Shown in pieces: positions 51,201-60,939 of a stretch of DNA of 64,000 bases (its first letter is position 1; each line of letters starts with the position of its first letter). This DNA is from Protonemura montana. Taxonomy: Eukaryota; Arthropoda; Insecta; Plecoptera; Nemouridae. A program made the translations under genes and the position numbers. The notes beneath the pieces were generated by a model. The model did not search any database and had not been told where the DNA came from. It saw nothing but the letters and a program-made list of their open reading frames with translations. The stretch is taken from the NCBI GenBank assembly GCA_947568835.1, contig OX387610.1:4938001-5002000 (forward strand), in the 5' to 3' direction.

Positions 51201-51636
51201 CTTGTAAACTCAGTTATTGATGGACGTACAGTTTGAGAATTCCTTTGAAGAATAAAAACAACTGCTGACAAGTAAATTTAACATTCGTCTATAAATTATT
51301 GGTCCCTTAATGTAGATTTCGGAATACATAACATTACCAATGACTATCAATGTTTATTAATGATCGATTAATGATCGATTAATGAAAGAAGCTATTATTA
51401 CTATAATTACCTGAAAGCTGGCCAGCGTGATCAACGGCATGATCATTGTGATGAAGACGATTGGCAATACCAGCATGATAAGAGTTACCATCGAGATAGC
51501 GAGCTTGATCGAGACCGGGAACGGTGGATCGTTGCTCCAGATCGATCGGATGTCATCATAGAATGGTGCTAGGTAGAGCAGCAGGCGACGCCATATGGCA
51601 GGACCGCGAAACTGTCGCGACGGCGGCCGTCGCTTT
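48130..51636 (-). CDS. Unrecognised small membrane protein, three linked exons
   Basis: Three exons join in phase on the - strand: 51636-51411, 50108-49992 and 48258-48130, ending in TAG. The first begins with a basic segment (KRRPPSRQFRGPAIWRR), then LLLYLAPFYDDIRSIWS and one long hydrophobic segment that looks like a transmembrane helix (about 24 residues from IKLAISMVTL). The second is VVLGSMCPYDLTKYPMYEW onward, the third VIKQTMRKTSVKISILVASY to the C-terminus MPGDPDEVVD. I do not recognise the family. The basic N-terminal side suggests a cytoplasmic N-terminus. The start codon lies in an exon I did not find, because the first of these exons opens one base into a codon. Confidence 0.65.
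48808..49340 (+). repeat. Interstitial telomere-like array (TTAGG)n/(TTGGG)n, copy 1
   Basis: TTAGG units with a solid internal block of TTGGG units from about 48990 to 49142, plus landmark variants (GCTTAGG, GATAGG, GTAAGG, GTTACGCTAGG). In the intron between membrane-protein exons D and E. Confidence 0.95.
49341..49460 (-). pseudogene. Truncated duplicate of membrane-protein exon D
   Basis: About 88 bases of exon D (49373-49460) plus the donor and intron flank are repeated 619 bases from the real exon. The exon copy breaks at TTTGTCAGG and runs into TTAGG repeats, so it has no splice acceptor and should be skipped. Confidence 0.85.
49461..49959 (+). repeat. Interstitial telomere-like array, copy 2
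   Basis: Repeats the landmark variants and TTGGG block of copy 1 in the same order, offset by 614-619 bases. The array and exon fragment thus form one tandem duplication. Confidence 0.93.
49992..50108 (-). CDS. Membrane-protein exon D
   Basis: 39 codons, phase 0 at both ends, TTTCAG acceptor and GTAGAG donor. A truncated extra copy of this exon lies 619 bases away at 49373-49460 within the telomere-like arrays. Confidence 0.8.
50193..50560 (+). mobile_element. 5S-derived SINE, diverged
   Basis: Head decayed (TTAATAGATGGGTAACCAGT); body CAACCTCTCGACAGCATGGA clear. In the intron between membrane-protein exons C and D. Confidence 0.75.
50570..51130. repeat. AT low-complexity DNA
   Basis: Runs of TTAAAAAATTAATT type, with no coding signal. 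Confidence 0.7.
51411..51636 (-). CDS. Membrane-protein exon C (transmembrane)
   Basis: 75 codons after a one-base partial codon. The acceptor TCTAG precedes the Arg-rich stretch; the donor is GTAATT. The pattern LYLxxFYxDIxxIWS recurs in the exon at 56577-56793. Confidence 0.75.
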
Positions 51637-51757
51637 CTAGAACCACGACGGACAGTTAGGTGGCAGATTCATAATTGTTTGAAAAAATGTTTTTACAGCT
51701 GAATTTTGATTGCTAAGTAAAAAAAAAATTAATTTTTCCATATTAAGCATTACGAGG

Positions 51758-51903
51758 GTCGGGTTTTATCAAAATGTTCAACTGTAAGTTGGATCCTTAA
51801 CTTACAGAAGCATCTTAATTTCACTGCATGTGATTGGAATTCGTCATGACAATAGTTTCAACCAACTAACAAACTAGGAGGCGAGATTTTGGTATAACTG
51901 GAT
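51758..51903. mobile_element. MITE-like element (copy 2)
   Basis: GTCGGGTTTTATCAAAATGT at one end and ATTTTGGTATAACTGGATC at the other; interior CACTGCATGTGATTGGAATT. Lies just upstream (- strand) of membrane-protein exon C. Confidence 0.7.
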
Positions 51904-51934
51904 CTTATTATGCATTCAAAATCTAGTTATATAT

Positions 51935-52215
51935 TTTTTTCGAAACTAGTGCTAAGGCTAGATAAAGTAGACATGAGTCTAAAATGGGTCGCCTCAGCTT
52001 CTTCCTCTTTGAGGGGATCCCTTATTGCACCCCGCAAAAACTGGAAAATGTATGCCCGGCAATTCGGAGGTCCCGGGTTTGCATCCCGGTTCGGTCGCAC
52101 GGTCGGTCGTCTAGCTCGTCTGTCAACCAGAATAGTGTTATTGATTTATTCAGTTGTGTTCGACGACGCTCTGTTTTCACACCTGGGAGAATGGCGTCGG
52201 TGAATGAGTGGTAAG
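51935..52215 (+). repeat. Mosaic of element Y, tRNA element family 1 and SINE tail
   Basis: Element Y end (AGTAGACATGAGTCTAAAAT), then TTTGAGGGGATCCCTTATTG and CCCGGCAATTCGGAGGTCCC, a tRNA-like copy with its D-arm deleted, then an inverted SINE tail at 52145-52215 (TCGGTGAATGAGTGG). A patchwork of nested insertions. Confidence 0.55.
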
Positions 52216-52739
52216 CTAACAAGAAACCTGGTCTTTTTTTTCCTGCGTCCAATTATCAGATTTATATATTAATAATTGCACATACATTTTTTAGAAAATA
52301 TAATTTCTCTATCTTTTTCGGTTGGACCAACAATTAAAGTTGTTAATTTTGTTAATTAACCCAGTAATTAGTCTTTGTCAAAACTAGCGCTAACTTTAGA
52401 TAAAGTACACATGAGTCTTAACACCATTTTAATAACTGGTTTTGTTGGTCGCCGCAACTGCTCCCGATAAGAATACATCAGAAAACATCCTTACATTTTC
52501 CAGAAACCACATTCCACATCCACATTCCACATCTTAGAAACCGTCGCAGGAAATGCAAATAGAAAACACCGGATATGAAGCTTCTCTTTATATGAGAGGT
52601 TGACAGCGATCAAGTGCTTACCACTTTTGTTCACTTTCTTGGAAAACCTTGCAAGTCTAAACTAGAAGTGTCTTAATATATATACATACAATGAATTGCT
52701 TTTAAGTGTATAGGTAATAAGTCAGAGGGCCAGCGTTAA

Positions 52740-53070
52740 TGCAACGTTCTGCTGAGCAAACGAGCCGGCAACAGGTGTTAAAGGTAGGTGCCACCCGATG
52801 GTGCTGGAAGCTAGCCTTGTTAACAAACCTCTACAATTATTAATAACGCCTCAAAATATCGATGCGTATTTATCAATCGTTGAGGTTAGCATTGATATAG
52901 ATTAATTGAGCGTAATACGGTCTCAAATGCGAGTAATCGGCGAATAATGAAGAAATGAGATTTCATAAAACTCGGAACGACGGTGACTCCACCTGGAAGG
53001 TAGATTCCACTATTTTTGTCGCGGTAAAAATTGATTTGGCGAAAATGTTTCATGAAGCCAGTTTAACATT
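52740..53070 (+). mobile_element. Dispersed element with CGAGCCGG core, long copy
   Basis: Begins GTTCTGCTGAGCAAACGAGC, runs through GATTAATTGAGCGTAATA and CTCAAATGCGAGTAATCGGC to about TTAGCGTTAGGTTAG. It gives a good picture of the full element (about 330 bases). Confidence 0.7.
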
Positions 53071-53374
53071 AGCGTTAGGTTAGTACGGTCTTACCTTTTA
53101 TAAGGGCGCATTGGCATTCTTACCAGCGTGAATAGCAAACTGAATGTTCTTCCAATATCTTCAACCAATAAAATAATTATCTAAAAAAATACATCAAAAT
53201 ATGAAATGTTATTTTACAGCGTAAAGATTGTTCGTAACCCTGTGAACGTTTATAAAAATATAATTTTTAATTGTTATCCCTAATTGTTGCTTATCGAAAC
53301 ATTGTCTGCGCATTTTAAAGTTATTTTTAAGAAAACACGAGGACCATTAGCTGTTGTAATAGCGTCTAGAAGGA

Positions 53375-53740
53375 ACCGAACGGTTTGCCGTGTTGGAAAC
53401 ACCAGTTCTCGAGAGATCACCGAAGTTAAGCAACACTGCGCTGAGTCACGTATTGGATGGGTGACCATCATACACATGACCAGTTCTGTTCGGGAGAGAG
53501 GCTGGAGAGATGAAAGTTAGTACAGCAACTTCACTCGCTTTGCTTATCAACCTCTCGACAGCATGAATTTGTGGATGAATCCTGCTGTTTGCGTTGCACC
53601 GTCATTCGGAAGGGACGTTAAGCCGGTGTTCCCCTTGGTCTGCGACAGGAGTCACCTACGTGGTAGCACCTGGTTTCCTCTCCTCTCTTCTAGGCTAAAT
53701 TAGGTTCATAATCATCCTCATCATCATCGACTCATTCACC
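53375..53740 (+). mobile_element. 5S-derived SINE, tail replaced
   Basis: Complete head (GATCACCGAAGTTAAGCAAC) and body, ends at GACTCATTCACCGA and is directly followed by the open frame at 53741. Confidence 0.85.
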
Positions 53741-53956
53741 GACCAAATCTATTCGGCTGAGAGCGATTCCCTAGAATTGCGAGCGGAAATAATTTCCGTT
53801 GTAATACGGAACCGCATGAGCAAGTGTGACTCGTATAGTTATGACCTGATTGACAAAATGAAGTCGATGACCCACACGGAAGTCTGTGAATTGAAATCTG
53901 CGGTCAAGATTTGTCACAATTCCTTCCTGCTAAACGCTACCACGGAAAACGATTGA
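53741..53956 (+). other. Open reading frame (71 codons) replacing a SINE tail
   Basis: An open frame with protein-like composition, starting DQIYSAESDSLELRAEIISV and ending at TGA 53954-53956, begins exactly where the 5S-derived SINE at 53375-53740 loses its usual 3' part. It has no ATG until codon 26. It could be a captured exon or a fragment of a transposon ORF. No family recognised. Confidence 0.35.
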
Positions 53957-53989
53957 AGTTATGCAAACTGGTGATTGTTCGATCAATTT

Positions 53990-54110
53990 GTTTTAACGAT
54001 AACGACGCAATGTTTTTAAATACGGGCACAGCGACACTGGGCTGGTAAATTAATGGGCGATGATGACGATGACGATGAAATGAACCTACTTTAGAGCTCG
54101 AAGTTCAGAG
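53990..54110 (-). mobile_element. 5S-derived SINE tail fragment
   Basis: Inverted, diverged: AACGACGCAATGTTTTTAAA, then a (GAT)n stretch and AACCTACTTTAG. Confidence 0.5.
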
Positions 54111-54127
54111 TTTTTTGGGGGTTAAAT

Positions 54128-54215
54128 CAATTGCTATGGCAACAAACGATCACAGGCGGTAAAAGTCAGCTGTTTCTGAGAGTTAGGAGCTTAACTCGGA
54201 GTTAAAAGATAATAG
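54128..54215 (+). mobile_element. Dispersed element with GTCAGCTGTTTCTGA core (copy 2)
   Basis: TTGCTATGGCAACAAACGAT, AAAAGTCAGCTGTTTCTGAG, GCTTAACTCGGAGTTAAAAG; partner of 38935-39022. Confidence 0.6.
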
Positions 54216-55007
54216 AATACCGGGCCTAAGTTTTCTTGCAATTTTCATCTAAATCTATGTGACCGTTTGTCCCGTTAAGAGTGAATAAAGGCAAAAAAAT
54301 GAAAGATTAAAAGAAACAAATACAGTTCAGATTTTTTTTTAGTAGTAAAATGTAGTTTTTGCTTTTCTTGCTCTGCTAATTTAATTATTGGTTAAATGGT
54401 CAAATGATATTACCAAACACAGCGTGGCTTTTACGGCAATAAAACGCGTTTAGTAAAACAGGGCTACGCTTTTAGAACAATGCGACAATATTTGATAAAA
54501 ATCTCTTTCAAACAATTGATTTTAATGATGTCAACCATAATTAGACGCTGCAACAGACTTTAATATCTATTTGATTTCTTATTTATATTGTAAACGCTTG
54601 CAATGCGCGGGGTGTTTTATTATTATCAACACTACTGCCGTCTCAAAATTGATGCCCCGTTTAGGAATCAGACGGTAGCAGTTTTCATAATAATAAAATA
54701 CTTTATTATCACTTTAAAAAGTTTTAATTTATTGCCTGTCGCGTTGATTTGTGAGACCAAGCGTTAAACTAACAAATTGTATTAATTAACTTCACTTCGA
54801 AGACTTGTAGGAATTGGTCCTCTATCTCCAAATATCGCCGTTAGTCGCTGTTACTATTGGAATATTTGAAAGCTTTGGAGGGAAAATAAACGCAGATAAA
54901 GTGGTCCATCCCCGAGTCAATCATTCAAATGCCTACAGTCTAGACCGTGAGAGAAAATACCATTCTAGAATAAGTTTTCTGAGGTCATTTTCATTGCCAA
55001 AAATAGT

Positions 55008-55405
55008 AGATTCAAATTTTGGTGGCCATAAAGACGCTGAGATCACCTGACAGAGCTTCTCAATTTTGCTATCTTATGTTACCACGGGTATATCATGGCC
55101 TAGCATAGGAGGTTCAATGGTAGATTCAACGGCTGGTAGCCATGGAGATGCTGAGGTCACCTGACAGAGCTTCTCAATTCTGCTATCTTATGTTACCACT
55201 GGTATATCATGGCATAGCATAGGAGGTTCAATGGTAGATTCAACGTTTGGTAGCCATGGAGATGCTGAGATCGCCTGACAGAGCTTCTCAATTCTGCTAT
55301 CTGATGTTACCACGGGTATATCATGACCTAGCATAGGAGGTTCAGTGGTAGATTCAACGTTTGGTAGCCATGGAGATGCTGAGATCGCCTGACAGAGCGA
55401 CTAAA
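55008..55405 (+). repeat. 114-bp tandem repeat, about 3.4 units
   Basis: GGTAGCCATGGAGATGCTGA, CTGACAGAGCTTCTCAATTC and ACCACGGGTATATCATGGCC recur with starts at 55021, 55135, 55249 and 55363. Confidence 0.92.
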
Positions 55406-55744
55406 ATGTACCTTCTTATCCTACCGGGACTATATGTCATCGCTAAAATGTTCTAAGATCACATTTAGAAAACGTTTATTAAGTAAGGTATTGCCATGTA
55501 CTGTTAAAGATCAGCCATAAAATGATCGTGGAACGACAAGATGAAGAGTAGTGTGCTAGTCACGTTTTCTGAAATAAAAAAAGACACGACTTAATTAATT
55601 GTAGTAATCAACAAACTGATAGATTTGGCCATTGTCAAACTGAAAAGGTTGGTGAAGGAGTGAACTAAGAAATAAATTGAGAGAGGAGGGGGAGATGAAT
55701 AGTTAGTTTCAAGAGGTTTGTTAGAAAATTCACACTGCTTCTCT

Positions 55745-56090
55745 TGGTTGATTGATTGATTGTTATGTTTAACGACGCACTGTTTTGACAACGGGCCCTG
55801 TTGCGCTGGTCTAATGACGTCGGTGAATTATGATGAGGGTAATGATGAACCTAATCTAGCATAGAAAAGAGGAGGGGAAACCCGGTGCCGGCACTTAGCC
55901 TACTCCTGTCGAAGAGCACCAAGGGACCACCAGCTTAACGTTCCTTCCGAAGGACGGTACGACTCGAACAACAGGATTCCTTCACAAATCCATGCTGTCG
56001 AGAGGTTGATAAGCAAGGCGAGTGAAGTTTCTGCACTAACTTTCATCCCTCCAACCTCTCTCCCGAACAGAACTGGTCATGTGTGGCTAG
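55745..56090 (-). mobile_element. 5S-derived SINE, inverted, head missing
   Basis: Tail GTTTAACGACGCACTGTTTT, body CACAAATCCATGCTGTCGAG and CCTCCAACCTCTCTCCCGAA, then stops at GGTCATGTGTG about 40 bases from the donor of exon 56258-56130. Confidence 0.8.
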
Positions 56091-56129
56091 TGATTCAATA
56101 CATGATCGACCACTACAATATCAACTCAC

Positions 56130-56793
56130 TTGCCAACCGCCTGAGAACGTCCATCCCCTTCGGAGATAAATTGCAGTCAAGTACTCCCCAAGGGTCCAAT
56201 GACTTCCAGCCCCAGTCAACAGGATCCATGGTCAGCAGACGAATGGTGGCCATCGTGCCTGCAGGAACAATCCATTCACAGGTGCATAGTTTTAAAAAAA
56301 GAAGATACTTTCCCGTCAGAGGCACCACCGGTTGTTTTGGGGTGACATTTGCACCAACTGTCATTTTTCAAAACATCAAACTATCTTCGCTATTGTCAGC
56401 TCGGAAGTATGCTAGTTGTTTTCAAAATAATTGAATAGGTATTACATCCACGAAGAGTTCAGTTTCAATAGTTTTTGTCAAAACTAAGTTTAGATGAAGT
56501 AGACATGAGTTTAATAACCATAATGAGAGCATTTCTTAATTTATCTTTCTGTCTACTGCTCTGAAACGAAACTCACTGATGACGCTGAAAAGGAAGAAGA
56601 TGACCGGCAGGTTCATAACGAGCAGCAGGAACAACGTCCCAGTAGCCTTAAATATTCCCGGGATATCACGTTTCGACCATAGCCAAATGATGTCCGAATA
56701 GAACAGCCGCAGGTACAGCACCGTCCTTCCGAAGAGTGTGGTCCTTTGAGAGTGGTCCGATTCACGGTTGCGTCCATTCGCGTAAGGGCGCAT
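56130..56793 (-). CDS. Second membrane-protein unit, two linked exons
   Basis: Exons 56793-56577 and 56258-56130 join in phase (ATC A / GC ACG). The first starts at ATG 56793 or may be internal, since an acceptor lies 23 bases upstream in an open frame. It has TVLYLRLFYSDIIWLWS followed by one transmembrane helix (KATGTLFLLLVMNLPVIFFL). The second reads MATIRLLTMDPVDWGWKSLD onward and ends at a GTGAGT donor, so at least one more exon is missing. The LYLxxFYxDIxxxWS pattern matches the unit at 51.4-51.6 kb, so this is either a tandem paralogue or an earlier part of the same gene. The intron phases differ between the units, which argues against a recent duplication. Confidence 0.6.
56290..56400 (+). 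mobile_element. Dispersed element with GGCACCACCGGTTG core
   Basis: Third copy of the element seen at 60 and 30945: TACTTTCCCGTCAGAGGCAC, TTTGCACCAACTGTCATTTT. In the intron between the two exons of the second membrane unit. Confidence 0.6.
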
Positions 56794-56889
56794 TTTAAAT
56801 AGATGGTGAGCTTGGAAATTGGTTGTCGGGGTTAGAACTTTTCAAGTGGCAACAATAGGTGCAAATGCATTACGATGAAAGTGTTTTTA

Positions 56890-57200
56890 AAATTTAATTG
56901 TTGAGTTTAACGACGCACTGTTTTGACAACGCGGGCCATATGAAACTGGTCTAAAGCGTTTGGTGAATGAGTGGGTGATTATGAGGATGATGATTAAAAA
57001 ACCGTGACTAGAAGCGAGAAGGGAAAATCCGGTGCTGGCGCATAGCCTACTCCCGTTGAAGAGCACCAAGGAGACCACCGCCTTAACGTCGCTTCCTAAG
57101 GACGGCTTAACGCGAATAACAGGATTCCTCCACAAATCCATGCTGTCGAGAGGTTGATAAGCAAGGCGAGTGAAGTTGTTGCACTCACTTTTATCCCTCC
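56890..57200 (-). mobile_element. 5S-derived SINE, inverted, head missing
   Basis: Tail GTTTAACGACGCACTGTTTT, body CACAAATCCATGCTGTCGAG, ends near TTTTATCCCTCCACC. Just upstream of the 56.8-kb exon on the - strand. Confidence 0.78.
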
Positions 57201-57334
57201 ACCTATTGTTTTGGTGGCGTAATGTTTTATTTAACAGTTTTGTTGGTGTGAGCTAGTTCCAATGTTTGATATTACTTCGAAAGGAGTGCAACTGTTAAGT
57301 ATCTTTTGCATGGACTTTTGATATTTTATTAAGG

Positions 57335-57462
57335 CCGGGTTTTACCAAAATGATCTCTTAGTCACAGAGACATCTTCATTTCGCTGTATGTGATTGGAAG
57401 TCGTCATGGCAATAGTTTTAACAGACACTTCATCTAGAAGTTGAGATTAAGGTAAAACCGGA
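57335..57462. mobile_element. MITE-like element (copy 3), best inverted repeats
   Basis: Starts GCCGGGTTTTACCAAAATGA and ends AGATTAAGGTAAAACCGGAC. The ends are near-perfect inverted repeats of about 13 bases. No open frame inside, so non-autonomous. Confidence 0.75.
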
Positions 57463-57834
57463 CCAAAATTTTTTATTTTTACGATCCAAAAAGCTTTTGG
57501 CATAAGTTTAAATTTGTTTCTAAATGTGGCCGTTCCTTTGTATTTTAAATTAATTAATGAAGTGAAATGGCAAGAAGTGATATCAATCAATATCAATTAA
57601 TCATGAAAAATCAACCAGTGATGAATGAAATTGATGGAATTTCAATGGAAACAACTTAAACAATCCATTTATTTTTACGCATTTCGTTATTTTTATGCGG
57701 CTCATTTTCTGTCAAAGCAACTAGTTGCAACATGAAGCTAAGATTTTTAAAACATAATTTCGAACGGTTTATCGAGAAACATTTTAGGCCGACAACAAAA
57801 CATATAAATACACATACGTTGCCACACCCATCAC

Positions 57835-58050
57835 TTCAAATACCACGCAAAGTACATCAGTATGTCCCTGTAGCGTTTTCCGATCGGAATAATTAGTTTG
57901 GTATACCGCGACGCTATCGCCGCGACGCCAAGGCGACGACGCCGGGCGTCGGGACGCTGAGTGATCCAGTCGGCGTCATTTGTTCGCTGTCGACGCAGCT
58001 GTCGACGTCGGTTTCGTCGCAGGGGGTGACCGAAAACGGTTTCTCATTGA
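57835..58050 (-). CDS. Possible Arg-rich exon in a CpG-rich patch
   Basis: A CpG-rich block in AT-rich surroundings. On the - strand one frame is open with an Arg-rich stretch (LRRNRRRQLRRQR), then KLIIPIGKRYRDILMYFAWY, which recalls the basic-then-LYLxxFYxDI layout of the two downstream units. Other frames are partly open on both strands and no pair of splice sites fits the next exon, so this may equally be a 5' UTR or promoter. Confidence 0.25.
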
Positions 58051-58734
58051 GATTGATATCGGCTGACCATTCTTACGTCTCTCAGTAACGTGAGTTTTAT
58101 ACAAAAAGAAATTGAGAGGAAGTAGTGCTCTTTTCTACATTTTAGTAATGTTATTTTTATTGATATTTGTTTTTAAGTTGTTTATTTAGCAAAAAATATG
58201 CTATTTACAGTACATTTTACATTTTTGTAATTTCTTAGCTTAAATTTTTACTTAGATACTAACAAAACTTTCTAATTTTCTACTAAACTTGACAAAATCT
58301 TCCTCGCCTTTGTTGTTTGCAGGAAGTGCATAATATTTTCTTACTCCTCTATAAAATATACTATTATTAGCCTTGCCTTCTACATACGAATTTCTTTCTG
58401 ATCTAGTATTATGTTCATGATGTTTTGTTATTTGTTATGATTGTTATTTTTTTTTATAAATCACAAGGAGATTTGAAGACAAGTCATTAGTATATTTATT
58501 TGATTTATTTGATTTATTTAAATTTCTTTACTCTAGAGAGCTCTAGAAGAGCTAGAAGAATCGCCATTACAGGTGTGTACATTAAATACAATACAATAAA
58601 TGATGGTTTATACAATTATGCAATTACAAAGTACAATGCGTAGAATTCATTTAAAATACAATGATAAATACAAGAATATAATATATTTAGCTTCTACTTT
58701 TGGTGGTACTACGTAAGTTATTTGCTAAAAGATG

Positions 58735-58885
58735 CTTTAGAATTAAGAAAAACTATTTGAAATGGGTTTTGAATGCTAAGTAAAGGACAACTAAATTTCT
58801 GCTCCTAGATTTTAGATTTAGAATTTCTAAAACTAGTGCTAAGAATAAATCAAGTAGACATGAGTCTAAAAACCATCATGCTTTA
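58735..58885 (+). mobile_element. Dispersed element Y, inverted halves
   Basis: AAACTATTTGAAATGGGTTT lies before AAACTAGTGCTAAGAATAAA and CAAGTAGACATGAGTCTAAA, the second half being inverted relative to the 27.04-kb copy. The fold-back shows that the ends can pair. Confidence 0.6.
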
Positions 58886-59000
58886 GAAATTTTTCAGTAC
58901 TACAAAATGTATTTACAATTGGGATACGCTTTCATTTCGACTTCAATTAAAAATACTTGCATTTCTTTAAAATCCACCTGGGTTTTCTAGGTGAGACATA

Positions 59001-59130
59001 ATGAGAGGAATAACGGCAACGGCTGTGTTTGCTGGCGTTCAATTTTTATTCTCCGTTGCTCAATCACAGAAACATGGCCGCTGTTTTGTGTTACTTTGTG
59101 TCAAATCAGATCACTTTGGGGCAGAATAGT
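59001..59130 (+). other. Weak ORF with signal-like start
   Basis: ATG at 59001 opens 42 codons with a hydrophobic N-terminus (MRGITATAVFAGVQFLFSVA). An overlapping frame of 116 codons starts at 58991. A TTTTCTAG acceptor lies just upstream (58984-58991). Nothing similar is known to me, and the two frames compete, so coding potential is doubtful. Confidence 0.15.
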
Positions 59131-60107
59131 TGACGTTTTCCGGCACCAGTCTAGGAGGTGGTGTGAGTTGACTATAGAACTAATGAAAAGTGTCAAAGAT
59201 GATCAACTCTACGCTGAACTAACCCACTGTCACTCTGATGAAATACGATTCGGACTCACTCAAACAAAGCTTTCGTCTTCTTCGTTGAGTTTTTCTTATT
59301 CTTATTTTCTTCTTCTGAAGCTGTTGCAGTTCACAAAGTAAAATCAGCGATACTCATCTTGAAATTCGATACAATTTTAATGTTTTCTCGGTCCAGTGAA
59401 AGGTGAAGAATTCAGCATCACCTGAAGACATAGTTTTAAGAAGTATTCACTTTTATAAATGTGAAGAAAATAATGAGAAAAGACTGTTCGGCCCTTTTCG
59501 TGTTTGACGAATTGTTAGTTTTCAATTACCCTCGACAAATCATGTCTAAAGATGATTTTAAAAATGTACGAATTCTTTCCTTTACTTAGATGCATTACAT
59601 CAAAGCAACAAACAATTTTTTTTTTTTTTTTGACGCAAAGCGATCAATTAGAGCAACAACCTATTAACAATAACGGGCTGAAACATAAAACAAACTGAAC
59701 CTCATATCAGCCCGTTTATCAAATATATTGAGATGAATTTACAGCGGGGCAATGCTTGAACCGCCATTGCTGAAACCATTGCTTGAACGCACATATTGAA
59801 CCGCCGTGATGATTCCATTTCATCCAGAAATAGTCCTGAAATCCGGCTTAGTTAAGCGCAGATATATTAGGGCCCGATCATATTAAGAAAATTAAAAATT
59901 AAATGAAACAAAATGTACATTCACTTTGACTTAGAGTGTATTCCAAAAACTAAAGTACATCGATTTTAGCAATGGGTCTTTGTTCATGCTTTATTAGTGT
60001 CAATATTTACCTCTGAAACATATCACCTGTCAAAATTGATTGATTTGGCTGCGTTGTCGAATGTATTCTCTACCGAAAGCATGCATTGCAATTCGGTTTC
60101 CGGTGTT

Positions 60108-60935
60108 TACCTGGTGGGAAGGGGTGGGGGTAGGTACGTGAGTTGGCAACACAGCTTAGATGGTCGAGTCGAGACGGGTTGAAATGTTGACACCTGACAA
60201 GATGAACATGAATCGAACAAAGACCCTCCTAATGGGAAGGGGTGGGGGTAGGTACGTGAGTTGGCAACACAGCTTAGATGGTCGAGTCGAGACGGGTTGA
60301 AATGTTGACACCTGACAAGATGGACATGAATCGAACAAAGACCCTCCTGATGGGAAGGGGTGGGGGTAGGTACGTGAGTTGGCAACGCAGCTTAGATGGT
60401 CGAGTCGAGACGGGTTGAAATGTTGACACCTGACAAGATGGACATGAATCGAACAAAGACCCTCCTGATGGGAAGGGGTGGGGGTAGGTACGTGAGTTGG
60501 CAACACAGCTTAGATGATCGAGTCGAGACGGGTTGAAATGTTGACACCTGACAAGATGGACATGAATCGAACAAAGACCCTCCTGATGGGCAGGGGTGGG
60601 GGTAGGTACGTGAGTTGGCAACACAGCTTAGATGGTCGAGTCGAGACGGGTTGAAATGTTGACACCTGACAAGATGGACATGAATCGAACAAAGACCCTC
60701 CTGATGGGAAGGTGTGGGGGTAGGTACGTGAGTTGGCAACACAGCTTAGATGGTCGAGTCGAGACGGGTTGAAATGTTGACACCTGACAAGATGGACATG
60801 AATCGAACAAAGACCCTCCTGATGGGAAGGTGTGGGGGTAGGTACGTGAGTTGGCAACACAGCTTAGATGGTCGAGTCGAGACGGGTTGAAATGTTGACA
60901 CCTGGCAAGATGGACACGAATCGAATAAAAACACT
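60108..60935 (+). repeat. 118-bp tandem satellite, 7 units
   Basis: Unit GGGAAGGGGTGGGGGTAGGT / ACGTGAGTTGGCAACACAGC / TTAGATGGTCGAGTCGAGAC / GGGTTGAAATGTTGACACCT and onward. Very low divergence between units points to recent expansion. The staggered 116-codon open frames on the - strand are by-products. Confidence 0.95.
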
Positions 60936-60939
60936 CAGA

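Noticed and set aside
54814-55050. 78-codon frame
   Set aside because: No splice sites, domain or similarity; its end runs into the 114-bp repeat.
56006-56434. 142-codon + strand frame
   Set aside because: It runs antisense through a SINE and through the - strand exon at 56258-56130, whose splice sites and phase are better supported.
60107-60934. Staggered 116-codon frames on the - strand
   Set aside because: Translation of the 118-bp satellite in successive units.
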